Assembly (NCBI RefSeq): GCF_001562415.1 | Contig: NZ_LOEE01000028.1 | Coordinates: forward strand, 1-64,000 | Direction of reading: 5' to 3' | Origin: Thermotalea metallivorans | GTDB taxonomy: Bacteria; Bacillota; Clostridia; Peptostreptococcales; Thermotaleaceae | Length of the DNA: 64,000 bases | Part shown: positions 1-7,142 of the stretch, one piece after another | Numbering within the stretch: position 1 is the stretch's first letter | Layout of the letters: each line of letters opens with the position of its first letter | Made by a program: the position numbers and the translations under genes | Notes under the pieces: model-generated | Told to the model about the DNA's origin: nothing | The model's input: only the letters and a program-made list of their open reading frames with translations | Databases searched by the model: none

Positions 1-159
1 TTTCATGATGCCCATGCAATCCCATTGGTTTTTACTTAAAAATCGTTCCCAGCTTGCAAGATGCTTCTTGTAAAAGAAACAATATCTATATATATTTCTG
101 GTAGTCTTTTTACCTTCAGTCACTAGAGGACACCAGATAAAATTAATAAAATATTTATA

Positions 160-351
160 GTTTGGTGAGCCTGCCACTTATAGAAATTGGAAATTCACGT
201 TTAACAAGATATAAATCCATCAAAGAACTTGCTAAAGTTAGCCATGTAATGGTAACGTCGGGGAAGGAACAGCCCTTTGAGCGTGGGTAAACTTGCTCCG
301 TTGGGAGAATTGACCACGAAGCTCCCACTTCTATAAGTGGAGGTAGTTCAC
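160..351 (+). mobile_element. Orphan IS200/IS605-type right end with omega-RNA-like fold
   Basis: The stretch from about 238 to 351 has the layout seen at the right ends of IS200/IS605 (TnpB-carrying) elements: a GTAACGTCGGGGAAGG-like scaffold followed by the terminal hairpin GAAGCTCCCACTT / AAGTGGAGG and the end motif GTAGTTCAC at 343-351. In TnpB systems this right end doubles as the guide (omega) RNA scaffold. Upstream, an open frame from about 160 to 292 ends inside the scaffold, as TnpB C-termini usually do, but no TnpB catalytic or zinc-finger motif lies in the window. I read it as a decayed element or the tail of one whose transposase lies left of the window edge. Confidence 0.6.
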
Positions 352-500
352 GAGATTAAAATCAACCGATCCCAAAAATAATTTCAAAAAATTTTTTTAT
401 ATGGAAGAAAATCCATGCTAAAATTTTCTAGTATAAGGATGACAGCTTTGGGGAGATAATAGAAACATCTTTTTGAGTATGGCATCGAGGAGGAGAGAAT

Positions 501-686
501 ATGTTTTTTCAACAGCAAGAGGAAGAAAAAAAGCCGATTTATGCAAAAAAAGAAGTGGATATATGGCAGTGTCCCCAATGCGTCGGATGGATGCAAAAAG
601 AGTTTACGGTATCGCTACATCCTATTTGTCCCTTTTGTTCCAGTCATATGATTGAAGGAGTTCGTGAAGTAAAAGTACTGATGTGA
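501..686 (+). CDS. YdjO-like small zinc-binding protein
   Basis: A 61-residue protein with two CxxC knuckles (WQCPQC near residue 24 and PICPFC near 43) and the GWM and SHMIEGVRE segments characteristic of the Bacillus YdjO family, which is described as cold-inducible and of unknown function. The pairs of cysteines suggest one bound zinc. The start is chosen at 501 because GAGGAGGAGAG sits just upstream (487-497); an overlapping frame starting at 473 lacks family similarity. It stands alone between the IS605-like remnant and an unrelated hypothetical gene. The role in this organism is unknown. Confidence 0.7.
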   Translation: MFFQQQEEEKKPIYAKKEVDIWQCPQCVGWMQKEFTVSLHPICPFCSSHMIEGVREVKVLM

Positions 687-971
687 ACTACTACCACTAA
701 GAAGGAATTGGAGAGAATAGGTAGAAGTAGCATACAAAAAAGAATAGGGGGAAGCCATATGGATTGGAATATACTTTTCCGGGAAGGGGAGCAGTATATT
801 CGATGGTGGTGTGCGTCAATCTGAAGGGTTCTATTCCATCCAATGCTGAACATGCCTTATGCAATGAAACAATATAATGAAACAATATTTTGCAGAATTC
901 TATAAAGAAAAGTATAAATTATCGGACTCCTGCGAATCCTAGAAATAGGTCGGAAGGAGGAGGTAATGGAT

Positions 972-1460
972 ATGAAACAGATTGAAGCTGCCATCGCCAA
1001 TGGGGCAGTTCATATCAGCAGTAAGGAAATCGAGGAGATCATCGAAAACAGCAATTATTTTGAAGAGGTACAGGATATCAGCGATCAAATACAGAACGAC
1101 AAAGTGTTTGCATATCACATAAAGTTGGATCAATCGATTATAGAAAAAGAAATTGAACAGGATCTGGAAGCGGAAGGCTACCCTATGGATGATGAGGAGG
1201 AATATGCTTCCGTACTGCTGGAGCAGGCAGAATATTTTATTGATGCTGCCGTAGATGAGGTAAAAGAACGTATTGAAGAGAAATACCATCTTGAAAAGAT
1301 AGGCAGTGCCTATGATATTTATCAAGGCAGCAAGGCCATGGAAGATATCCGTTTTGTACTTACTCTGTCCTTCGGAGAAACTCCCCATGGACAGCTCTAT
1401 CAACTGACTAATTCTATTGTCGATGGAAGCTATACAAAGCATATGGGAGGATTGCAATAG
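972..1460 (+). CDS. Hypothetical acidic protein
   Basis: About 162 residues, rich in Glu and Asp, predicted soluble and mostly helical, with no signal peptide or membrane segment. I do not recognise the family. Two ATG codons lie six bases apart (966 and 972). The ribosome binding site GGAAGGAGGAGGT ends at 964, so 972 has the normal spacing and is preferred. The gene converges on rnhA, with only five bases between the stop codons. The shape (short, acidic, single copy) would fit a regulatory or phage-like small protein, but nothing in the sequence settles this. Confidence 0.75.
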   Translation: MKQIEAAIANGAVHISSKEIEEIIENSNYFEEVQDISDQIQNDKVFAYHIKLDQSIIEKEIEQDLEAEGYPMDDEEEYASVLLEQAEYFIDAAVDEVKERIEEKYHLEKIGSAYDIYQGSKAMEDIRFVLTLSFGETPHGQLYQLTNSIVDGSYTKHMGGLQ

Positions 1461-1465
1461 GGAGA

Positions 1466-2020
1466 CTAAAGGGTCGTCTCCCTTATTTCATCAATTCCTT
1501 TGTTGGCCAGGGCATCGGCCCTGATATTCATTTTGGCGGTATATAAGAAGTCCTCCATGGTAAAATGACTGCCGTTCCATTCTTTAAATTTTTCATACCA
1601 CTTTTTTACTTCTGTTTCCCGTTGGATGTTCAGGTGACCCTTTATGCGGTAAAAATGAATTTCTTTTTGCCGGTTTATCTGGCAAAGCAGGGCTTCCCAT
1701 AAACCTTTATTTTCAACGGGTGTCTTGTTGGCAGTAATCCAACCGTTCGTTTGCCATTTGATATACCATTTTTTTGTAAAACATTCTATCAGATAGGCGC
1801 TGTCGGAGAAAACGCGGATGGAAAGCTGATCTCTTTTCAGCGTTTTTAGGGCCTCCAATAGTGCTGTCATCTCCATACGGTTATTGGTGGTATTGATTTC
1901 TGCCCCATAAAGCTCCTTGACATGCTCACCATATTCCAAGATAGCACCCCAGCCTCCGATATTGGTATCATTCTGATTGCCGGAACAAGCACCGTCAGTA
2001 TATATATTCACAAATCTCAC
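1466..2020 (-). CDS. rnhA: Ribonuclease HI
   Basis: Degrades the RNA strand of RNA-DNA hybrids. The four acidic catalytic positions are visible in their usual contexts: YTDGACSGN near the N-terminus, NRMEMTALLEAL, FSDSAYLIECF, and RADALANKG near the C-terminus. The protein is about 184 residues, longer than the usual 145-155, because of an insertion of about 30 residues before the final motif (WYEKFKEWNGSHFTMEDFLY region), a form common in Clostridia. I choose the GTG at 2018-2020: AAAGGAG lies eight bases upstream, and a TATAAT box at about 2049-2054 would place transcription start near the alternative ATG at 2041, which is therefore unlikely to be translated. Confidence 0.9.
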   Translation of the reverse strand: MRFVNIYTDGACSGNQNDTNIGGWGAILEYGEHVKELYGAEINTTNNRMEMTALLEALKTLKRDQLSIRVFSDSAYLIECFTKKWYIKWQTNGWITANKTPVENKGLWEALLCQINRQKEIHFYRIKGHLNIQRETEVKKWYEKFKEWNGSHFTMEDFLYTAKMNIRADALANKGIDEIRETTL

Positions 2021-2151
2021 ACGATCAACTCCTTTTTCCATTCTTTTATATTATAACAAAAATGAAAAATTTCATTGCAACAAATTTCTCGCTGTTGAAT
2101 ATAGATAAAAATAAAAGATCATCCTTGGAAATCCGATGAGGGGGAGCGAAG

Positions 2152-2493
2152 ATGGGCGTCAGAATCATTTCTTTATCCATTCGTCCCAAAGAGGTATTGG
2201 AACAACTTATGGGGGAGGTCGATGGGGATTTGCTTCATAGTGAATATCATCCCATAGATCAGGAGAAGGGCTTTGGCTATGTAGTGTATGAATATATTCA
2301 TAGAAAAGAAAACTGCCCCAATGTGCTTATGGTGCATACGGAAAATATTGATGGAACTACCCATGCTACGATTTTGTCAAGCCCCAATAGGACAGATTGG
2401 GCGTACCCTTTTGTATGGGAAGACGATGATGAAAGAATGGATAAAATCATGGAAATTCTGGATGAATATATTCTAGACATACGAGATGAATAG
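2152..2493 (+). CDS. Hypothetical 113-residue protein
   Basis: A soluble protein of 113 residues with an acidic C-terminus and no recognised domain. GGGGGAG at about 2141-2147 serves as ribosome binding site. It is a single gene with its own terminator just downstream (2495-2530), divergent from rnhA. The pattern of short hydrophobic strands alternating with charged turns suggests a small alpha/beta fold. I do not assign a function. Confidence 0.7.
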   Translation: MGVRIISLSIRPKEVLEQLMGEVDGDLLHSEYHPIDQEKGFGYVVYEYIHRKENCPNVLMVHTENIDGTTHATILSSPNRTDWAYPFVWEDDDERMDKIMEILDEYILDIRDE

Positions 2494-2494
2494 G

Positions 2495-2530
2495 AGACAG
2501 ACATAAAAAATGCCTGTCTTCTATTTTTTT
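2495..2530 (+). terminator. Rho-independent terminator of the 2152-2493 gene
   Basis: Hairpin AGACAG.CAT / ATG.CTGTCT with an A-rich loop, followed by the T-rich run TTCTATTTTTTT. It begins two bases after the stop codon. Confidence 0.75.
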
Positions 2531-2552
2531 CCTCATGCTTTTTTATGCTGCT

Positions 2553-2568
2553 TGTGATATTTCTCACA
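2553..2568 (+). promoter_or_regulatory. Perfect CRP/FNR-type palindrome and -10 box upstream of the hydrosulfide channel
   Basis: TGTGA-N6-TCACA is an exact match to the CRP half-site palindrome used by many Crp/Fnr-family regulators. A TATAAT box lies at 2581-2586, so the palindrome covers the -35 region. This suggests control of the downstream sulfite genes by a Crp/Fnr-family protein. Which one, and whether it activates or represses, cannot be read here. Confidence 0.5.
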
Positions 2569-2598
2569 GCATATATTTTCTATAATTGATATATTTAA

Positions 2599-2637
2599 AA
2601 CAAAATCTTCGGCAAACCTTTGCAGGAAGATTTTGTT
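2599..2637 (+). promoter_or_regulatory. Long perfect hairpin in the leader of the hydrosulfide channel gene
   Basis: A 12-bp perfect inverted repeat, AACAAAATCTTC (2599-2610) and GAAGATTTTGTT (2626-2637), encloses a second nested pair GCAAA/TTTGC. It lies downstream of the TATAAT box at 2581-2586 and about 105 bases before the start codon, so it is probably transcribed. There is no long T-run directly after it. It could be an attenuator, an mRNA stabiliser or a protein operator. Confidence 0.6.
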
Positions 2638-2743
2638 GCAGTATACGAGGAAAATGCTAAACGAATTTATGCTGTTTTATCTCAAAGGAGTTTGTCGTTT
2701 TCCATGTATATGAGAAAAATCAATGGAAGGAAGGGATGGAGTA

Positions 2744-3514
2744 ATGTTTCTTGAAACGGTGAACAAAATGGCAGACAGTGCGGAAAACAAGACAAAGTAT
2801 GTCAACAAAAGCATCATGAAGTATGTCATCCTATCGATGATGGCAGGGATTTATGTAGGATTTGGCATCATGTTGATTTTTTCTATCGGGGCACCCTTTG
2901 CGGCAGCCAATTCTCCCGCCACAAAGGCAATGATGGGCGCAGCCTTCGGGATTGCATTGACTTTGGTGGTCTTTGCCGGCGCAGAACTTTTTACAGGAAA
3001 CAACATGGTCATGACTATTGGGAATTTGACAAAGCGCGTAACCCCTGGGGATACCGCAAAGGTATGGGTGTTCAGCTATATTGGCAACTTGCTAGGTTCC
3101 CTTCTCTTTGCCTATCTGGTAGCAAAGTCAGGGCTGATCAGCAATGCACCCCAATCAGATTTTATTCTTAAGGTAGCTGCGGGAAAAATGAATGCACCAT
3201 TTTTGCAGCTTTTCATCCGAGGAATTCTGTGTAATATGCTGGTGTGTTTGGCGATTTGGACCTCTGTTCGAGCCAAAGAGGATGTGGCAAAGTTGATTTT
3301 AATCTGGTGGTGCCTGTTTGGGTTCATTGGTGCTGGCTTTGAACATAGCATTGCCAACATGTCGTTGATGGGTATGGCCCTGTTTATACCCCATGATCCT
3401 GCCATGGTATCGGTAGCGGGTTATATCAAAAATCTGGTGGCAACCACTGCCGGGAATATGGTGGGAGGAGCCCTGTTGATTGGCGCCATGTATTGGTTTG
3501 TATCCAAAGAGTGA
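2744..3514 (+). CDS. Formate/nitrite-family transporter, probable hydrosulfide channel (HSC/FNT3 type)
   Basis: A six-helix FNT-family pore of 256 residues. The family His is present in GFEHSIANM and the GNMVGGALLIGAMYW C-terminal segment is typical. FNT proteins carry small monovalent anions: formate (FocA), nitrite (NirC) or hydrosulfide (HSC). In Clostridioides difficile the FNT member next to asrABC was shown to conduct HS-, and here the same arrangement holds, with asrA 95 bases downstream. The likely job is export of HS- made by AsrABC, possibly also sulfite entry. The start at 2744 is preferred to 2723 because the GGAAGG/GGGATGGAG stretch directly precedes it. Confidence 0.85.
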   Translation: MFLETVNKMADSAENKTKYVNKSIMKYVILSMMAGIYVGFGIMLIFSIGAPFAAANSPATKAMMGAAFGIALTLVVFAGAELFTGNNMVMTIGNLTKRVTPGDTAKVWVFSYIGNLLGSLLFAYLVAKSGLISNAPQSDFILKVAAGKMNAPFLQLFIRGILCNMLVCLAIWTSVRAKEDVAKLILIWWCLFGFIGAGFEHSIANMSLMGMALFIPHDPAMVSVAGYIKNLVATTAGNMVGGALLIGAMYWFVSKE

Positions 3515-3609
3515 AGGATAAAAAATAGTACATGGAGCAAGGGATGTAGTTTACACAATAATTCTGTGTACCGTGCAACAGGAAAGAAGGAAGAGAAGGA
3601 GGAAAGACA

Positions 3610-4626
3610 ATGGCATTGAGATTAAGCAGAGAAGCCTTTAATCATGCATTGAAAGATTTGAGCAAAGAGTATAAAATCTATGCACCTATCCGGTTAAAGG
3701 AAATTGGGAGATTTTCTGAGACAGATGTGGTACGTTATGGAGAAATTTCTATGGTGGAGGAAATTGTAACCGACGAAAAGTCCCATTTTTCTCCGAAGGA
3801 AATTCTATTTCCGATCACTCAAACCCTTTTCTATTTTACAGAAGAGGAATATAAGGAGCCCAAGGAAGATGGGAAAAAGATTATCATTTTTTTAAGACCC
3901 TGTGACATCAACGGTGTAAAAAGGCTGGATCAGATATTTCTACAGAATGGAAAGGATAAAGATATATATTATGAATGCCTGAGGGAGAAGGTAAAATTTT
4001 TCATGATGGAATGTGTCGAAGGATTTGAAAGTTGCTTCTGTGTTTCTATGGATGCCAACAAAACGGAAAACTATGCAGCAGCCATTCGATTTGGGGAAGA
4101 ATTGCTCCTTGAAGTGAAAGACGATGGCTTGATGAATATCTTCCAAGGATTGGGAAAAGAAACCAATTTTACCCCTGAATTTATTGAAGAAAATAGGGTG
4201 AAAGTTTGCCTGCCCGATGTAAATAAAATTACACTGGAGCTATTCGAACATGAGATGTGGAAGGAATATTCCCAAAGATGTATTGCTTGCGGCCGATGCA
4301 ACTTTGTATGCAGTACCTGCAGTTGTTGGACGATGCAAGATATCTTTTACGATGAAAATAAAAACAATGGCGAACGAAGAAGGGTTTGGGCCGGGTGTCA
4401 TGTGGATGGTTTTACAGATATGGCAGGAGGACACGGTTTTCGAAAAAACTATGGGGATCGCATGCGTTTCAAAACCATGCATAAGATCAACGATTTTAAA
4501 AAGAGAAATGGCTATCATATGTGTGTAGGATGCGGCAGATGTGATGATATCTGTCCAGAGTATATATCTTTTTCAAATTGTATCAACAAGGTTACAAAGA
4601 TTGTAGGGGAGGAGAGAAAATCATGA
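3610..4626 (+). CDS. asrA: Anaerobic sulfite reductase subunit A
   Basis: Iron-sulfur electron-transfer subunit of the NADH-dependent anaerobic sulfite reductase. It has 338 residues and two C-terminal ferredoxin-type cysteine clusters: CIACGRCNFVCSTCSC and CVGCGRCDDICPEY. It moves electrons from AsrB to the sirohaem subunit AsrC. A good AGGAGGAAAG site precedes the ATG. The stop codon overlaps the asrB start in an ATGA arrangement, indicating translational coupling. Order and length match the Salmonella and Clostridium asr operons. Confidence 0.95.
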   Translation: MALRLSREAFNHALKDLSKEYKIYAPIRLKEIGRFSETDVVRYGEISMVEEIVTDEKSHFSPKEILFPITQTLFYFTEEEYKEPKEDGKKIIIFLRPCDINGVKRLDQIFLQNGKDKDIYYECLREKVKFFMMECVEGFESCFCVSMDANKTENYAAAIRFGEELLLEVKDDGLMNIFQGLGKETNFTPEFIEENRVKVCLPDVNKITLELFEHEMWKEYSQRCIACGRCNFVCSTCSCWTMQDIFYDENKNNGERRRVWAGCHVDGFTDMAGGHGFRKNYGDRMRFKTMHKINDFKKRNGYHMCVGCGRCDDICPEYISFSNCINKVTKIVGEERKS

Positions 4627-5420
4627 AAAACCCATATATGCCGAAGAAGTACACGATTATCGATATACAGCATCAAACAGATATTGATTATACTTTCCGT
4701 GTAGCCTGCGACATAAAACCCAAAAATGGACAATTTGTGGAAGTCTCTATCCCTAAAATTGGCGAAGCACCTATTTCTATCAGTGATTTTGGAGACGGAT
4801 ATATTGATATGACCATCCGTAGAGTAGGAAAGGTAACCAATTATCTTCATGGGTTAAAGCCGGGGGATGCCATGTACTTGAGAGGTCCTTACGGGAACGG
4901 TTTTTCCCTGGAGCAGTATAAAAACAAACACTTGGTTATTGCTGCCGGGGGTACAGGGCTGGCACCGGTAAAGAGCATCATTAACTATTTTCACAGAAAT
5001 CCTGAAGAAATTCAAAAACTAGACTTGTTGATCGGTTTTAAATCCCCAAAGGACATATTGTTTAGGGAAGAAATTGAGGAGTGGATGAAAAACAAGAAAT
5101 TTCATGTAACGGTGACAGTAGACAAAGGAGATGAAAGCTGGACAGGGAACGTAGGATTGATTACCCAATTTGTACCGAAAATAGATATCCCTGATGAGGA
5201 CAATCTGGAGGTAATTATTGTAGGGCCGCCGTTAATGATGAAATTTACAGGACTAGAATTCTTACAAAGGAAGATCAAAGAAGAACAGATTTGGGTATCC
5301 TTCGAGAGAAAAATGAGCTGCGGCATTGGCAAGTGCGGCCATTGCAAGATTGACGAAACTTACGTATGTCTGGAAGGTCCGGTATTTCATTACACCAAGG
5401 CAAAACAGCTGATAGATTAG
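4623..5420 (+). CDS. asrB: Anaerobic sulfite reductase subunit B (FAD/NAD and 2Fe-2S)
   Basis: Flavin reductase subunit of about 265 residues, of the dihydroorotate dehydrogenase electron-transfer/ferredoxin-NADP reductase type. An N-terminal flavin-binding barrel (RGPYGNGF motif) is followed by a nucleotide-binding domain (AAGGTGLAPVKS) and a C-terminal cysteine cluster CGIGKCGHC...C that ligates a 2Fe-2S centre. It oxidises NADH and feeds AsrA. I start it at 4623, where GGGGAGGAGAG lies at the right distance and the ATG overlaps the asrA stop. A longer frame from 4578 is open but lies inside asrA. Confidence 0.95.
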   Translation: MKNPYMPKKYTIIDIQHQTDIDYTFRVACDIKPKNGQFVEVSIPKIGEAPISISDFGDGYIDMTIRRVGKVTNYLHGLKPGDAMYLRGPYGNGFSLEQYKNKHLVIAAGGTGLAPVKSIINYFHRNPEEIQKLDLLIGFKSPKDILFREEIEEWMKNKKFHVTVTVDKGDESWTGNVGLITQFVPKIDIPDEDNLEVIIVGPPLMMKFTGLEFLQRKIKEEQIWVSFERKMSCGIGKCGHCKIDETYVCLEGPVFHYTKAKQLID

Positions 5421-5433
5421 AGGGGGTAGAACC

Positions 5434-6441
5434 ATGGATATCAATACAAAAAAAATCAAGAAAAATGCCTATCGGGTAACGAAGGTAAGAGGAAAAACAG
5501 CCTTGCGAATCAGGGTACCCGGGGGACACTTGGAAGTAAAATATTTTGATATTATCAAAGAGATTGCAGAGAAATATGGAGATGGGAGTGTTCATATTAC
5601 CATCCGTCAGGGATTTGAAGTGCCAGGGATCGACTTTGATAAAATTCCGGAAATCAATAGAATGATTGCACCGATTCTCCAAGGGCTTGAGCTAGATTAT
5701 GGCGTTTCTATAGGAGATATCGAGGGAGGATACCCGGCAGCAGGGACCAGAAATGTATCGGCATGTATTGGGAACAAAGTCTGTCCCTTTGCCAATTATA
5801 ACACTACCGATCTTGCCATCAAGATTGAAAAAGCCATTTTCCCCAATGACCGCCATGTAAAAATTGCTTGTACGGGATGTCCTAATGATTGTATCAAAGC
5901 TCACATGCAGGATTTTGGCATCATCGGCCAAGTGGAGCCGATCTATGATGCTTCTCGATGCGTGGGATGTGAAGCCTGCGTGAAAAATTGCAAAAAGAGG
6001 GTTACGGGAGCACTAAGGATGGAAAATTATAAGGTAAAAAGAGATGAGGACCGATGCATTGGCTGCGGGGAATGCATTCTGAAATGTCCCACAGGTGCAT
6101 GGAGCAGGAATCCGGAGAAGTTTTATCGGATGGTGATTATGGGCAGGACAGGAAAGAAAAACCCCAGATTGGCCCAGACGTTTCTGGAATGGGTAGATGA
6201 GGAAACGATTATTCAAGTGATTGTCAATACCTATGCCTTTATAGAAGATTATATTGACAAGGAAGCACCCTTGGGGAAAGAACATGTGGGTTACATTGTA
6301 GATAGAGCGGGGTATCATATATTTAAAGCCTATGCCTTCAAGGGGGTAAAACTTGGCCCTAAGGCGAAGGTGGCAAACTATATTGATTTTGGAGGGTATA
6401 CCTATGAGAGAAATATTCACTTTGACAGATGTAATGAATAG
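5434..6441 (+). CDS. asrC: Anaerobic sulfite reductase subunit C (sirohaem subunit)
   Basis: Catalytic subunit reducing sulfite to sulfide. It has 335 residues. The sirohaem/4Fe-4S ligands appear as CIGNKVC (C-x5-C) and CTGCPNDC near residue 150, followed by two ferredoxin clusters CVGCEACVKNCKK and CIGCGECILKCP. AGAGGGGGTAG precedes the ATG, 13 bases after asrB. Its 3' end overlaps the start of the next gene by 38 bases, an unusually deep overlap. Confidence 0.95.
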   Translation: MDINTKKIKKNAYRVTKVRGKTALRIRVPGGHLEVKYFDIIKEIAEKYGDGSVHITIRQGFEVPGIDFDKIPEINRMIAPILQGLELDYGVSIGDIEGGYPAAGTRNVSACIGNKVCPFANYNTTDLAIKIEKAIFPNDRHVKIACTGCPNDCIKAHMQDFGIIGQVEPIYDASRCVGCEACVKNCKKRVTGALRMENYKVKRDEDRCIGCGECILKCPTGAWSRNPEKFYRMVIMGRTGKKNPRLAQTFLEWVDEETIIQVIVNTYAFIEDYIDKEAPLGKEHVGYIVDRAGYHIFKAYAFKGVKLGPKAKVANYIDFGGYTYERNIHFDRCNE

Positions 6442-6856
6442 CTTGATTGAACTGGAGAGCATCGGCTATGAATTTTATAGCGCCTTGGGAGAAAAGGTTG
6501 AAGATAGACCACAGAAAGAACTGTTGAGGCAATTGGCAGAAGATGAGAAGGGTCATGAAGCCCTTTATCGGGACATGAAGCGGCATTTGGAAACTTCCGA
6601 TGAAGATTTGCCCTTAGAGGGAGAGTATGAGGCATATATAAGGGCTTTGATTGATCAGAACTTTTTTATCCGGAAGAACAAAATTGAAGTGAAAAATCTT
6701 GATGAAGCCTTCGATATTGCAGAGAGACTGGAAAAGGATACGATCTTTCTTTTGAATGAATTGAAAAGCGTTGTAATGGAGCACCAGAGAAAAAATATTG
6801 AAAAAATTATAGAAGAGGAACGCAGCCATCTGAAAAAAATCCTATGGATGAGATAA
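6404..6856 (+). CDS. Ferritin-like (rubrerythrin-family) diiron protein
   Basis: A 150-residue four-helix-bundle protein with the rubrerythrin-type spacing of ligands: E in LIELESIGYEFY, E..H in LAEDEKGHEALY, and E..E..H in IIEEERSHLKKIL. There is no rubredoxin domain. Proteins of this kind reduce peroxide or oxygen, or bind iron. The GGAGGG site and ATG at 6404 lie inside the end of asrC, so the gene is the fifth member of the sulfite operon and probably translationally coupled. It may protect the oxygen-sensitive sulfite reductase or help supply iron; that is inference. Confidence 0.8.
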   Translation: MREIFTLTDVMNSLIELESIGYEFYSALGEKVEDRPQKELLRQLAEDEKGHEALYRDMKRHLETSDEDLPLEGEYEAYIRALIDQNFFIRKNKIEVKNLDEAFDIAERLEKDTIFLLNELKSVVMEHQRKNIEKIIEEERSHLKKILWMR

Positions 6857-6926
6857 AAAGAGGAGTTTTCATAGCAAGTTCTTAAGCGTCTGAACGAATA
6901 TGAAAGGGAGGCAAGGAATATACAAT

Positions 6927-7142
6927 AAAATTCCCATAGGCCAATGCCATGGGAATTTCAGTCTGTAGAAAAAGTAACGGGATAAGTAAGAACCCTTGAG
7001 ATTTAGGCTTCGTCGCGAATCAGCAAGCCGCTTTTTTCCTCATTTTTTTATTTAGAAAAGCGGCGCAGGTCTGAGCAGGAAGGCAAATCTCAAGGGTTTG
7101 TCTACAAGCTAAAATTCCTATAGGCCAATGCTATGGGAATTT
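6927..7142. repeat. Terminator-embedded repeat element, copy 1, with duplicated terminator hairpins
   Basis: Two near-identical 32-base terminator hairpins (6927-6958 and 7111-7142, two mismatches) flank a 152-bp element (6959-7110). The element starts CAGTCTGTAGA and ends TCTACAAGCT, an imperfect terminal inverted repeat. Inside, CCCTTGAGATTT (6993-7004) pairs with AAATCTCAAGGG (7085-7096), TCAG (7020-7023) with CTGA (7071-7074), and GCCGCTTTT (7027-7035) with AAAAGCGGC (7056-7064). There is no ORF. The hairpins serve as bidirectional terminators between the ferritin-like gene and the convergent HD-GYP gene. Copies 2 and 3 have different flanking hairpins, so the flanks look like target-site duplications. 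Confidence 0.85.

Noticed and set aside
759-824. 21-codon ORF after a GGGGGAAG site
   Set aside because: Too short and without similarity; the 285-base gap shows no other support for a gene.
6959-7110. Terminator-embedded element as a known riboswitch
   Set aside because: The core does not match FMN, TPP, SAM, c-di-GMP, glycine, cobalamin or M-box patterns, it lies at 3' ends of genes, and flanking duplications point to insertion.
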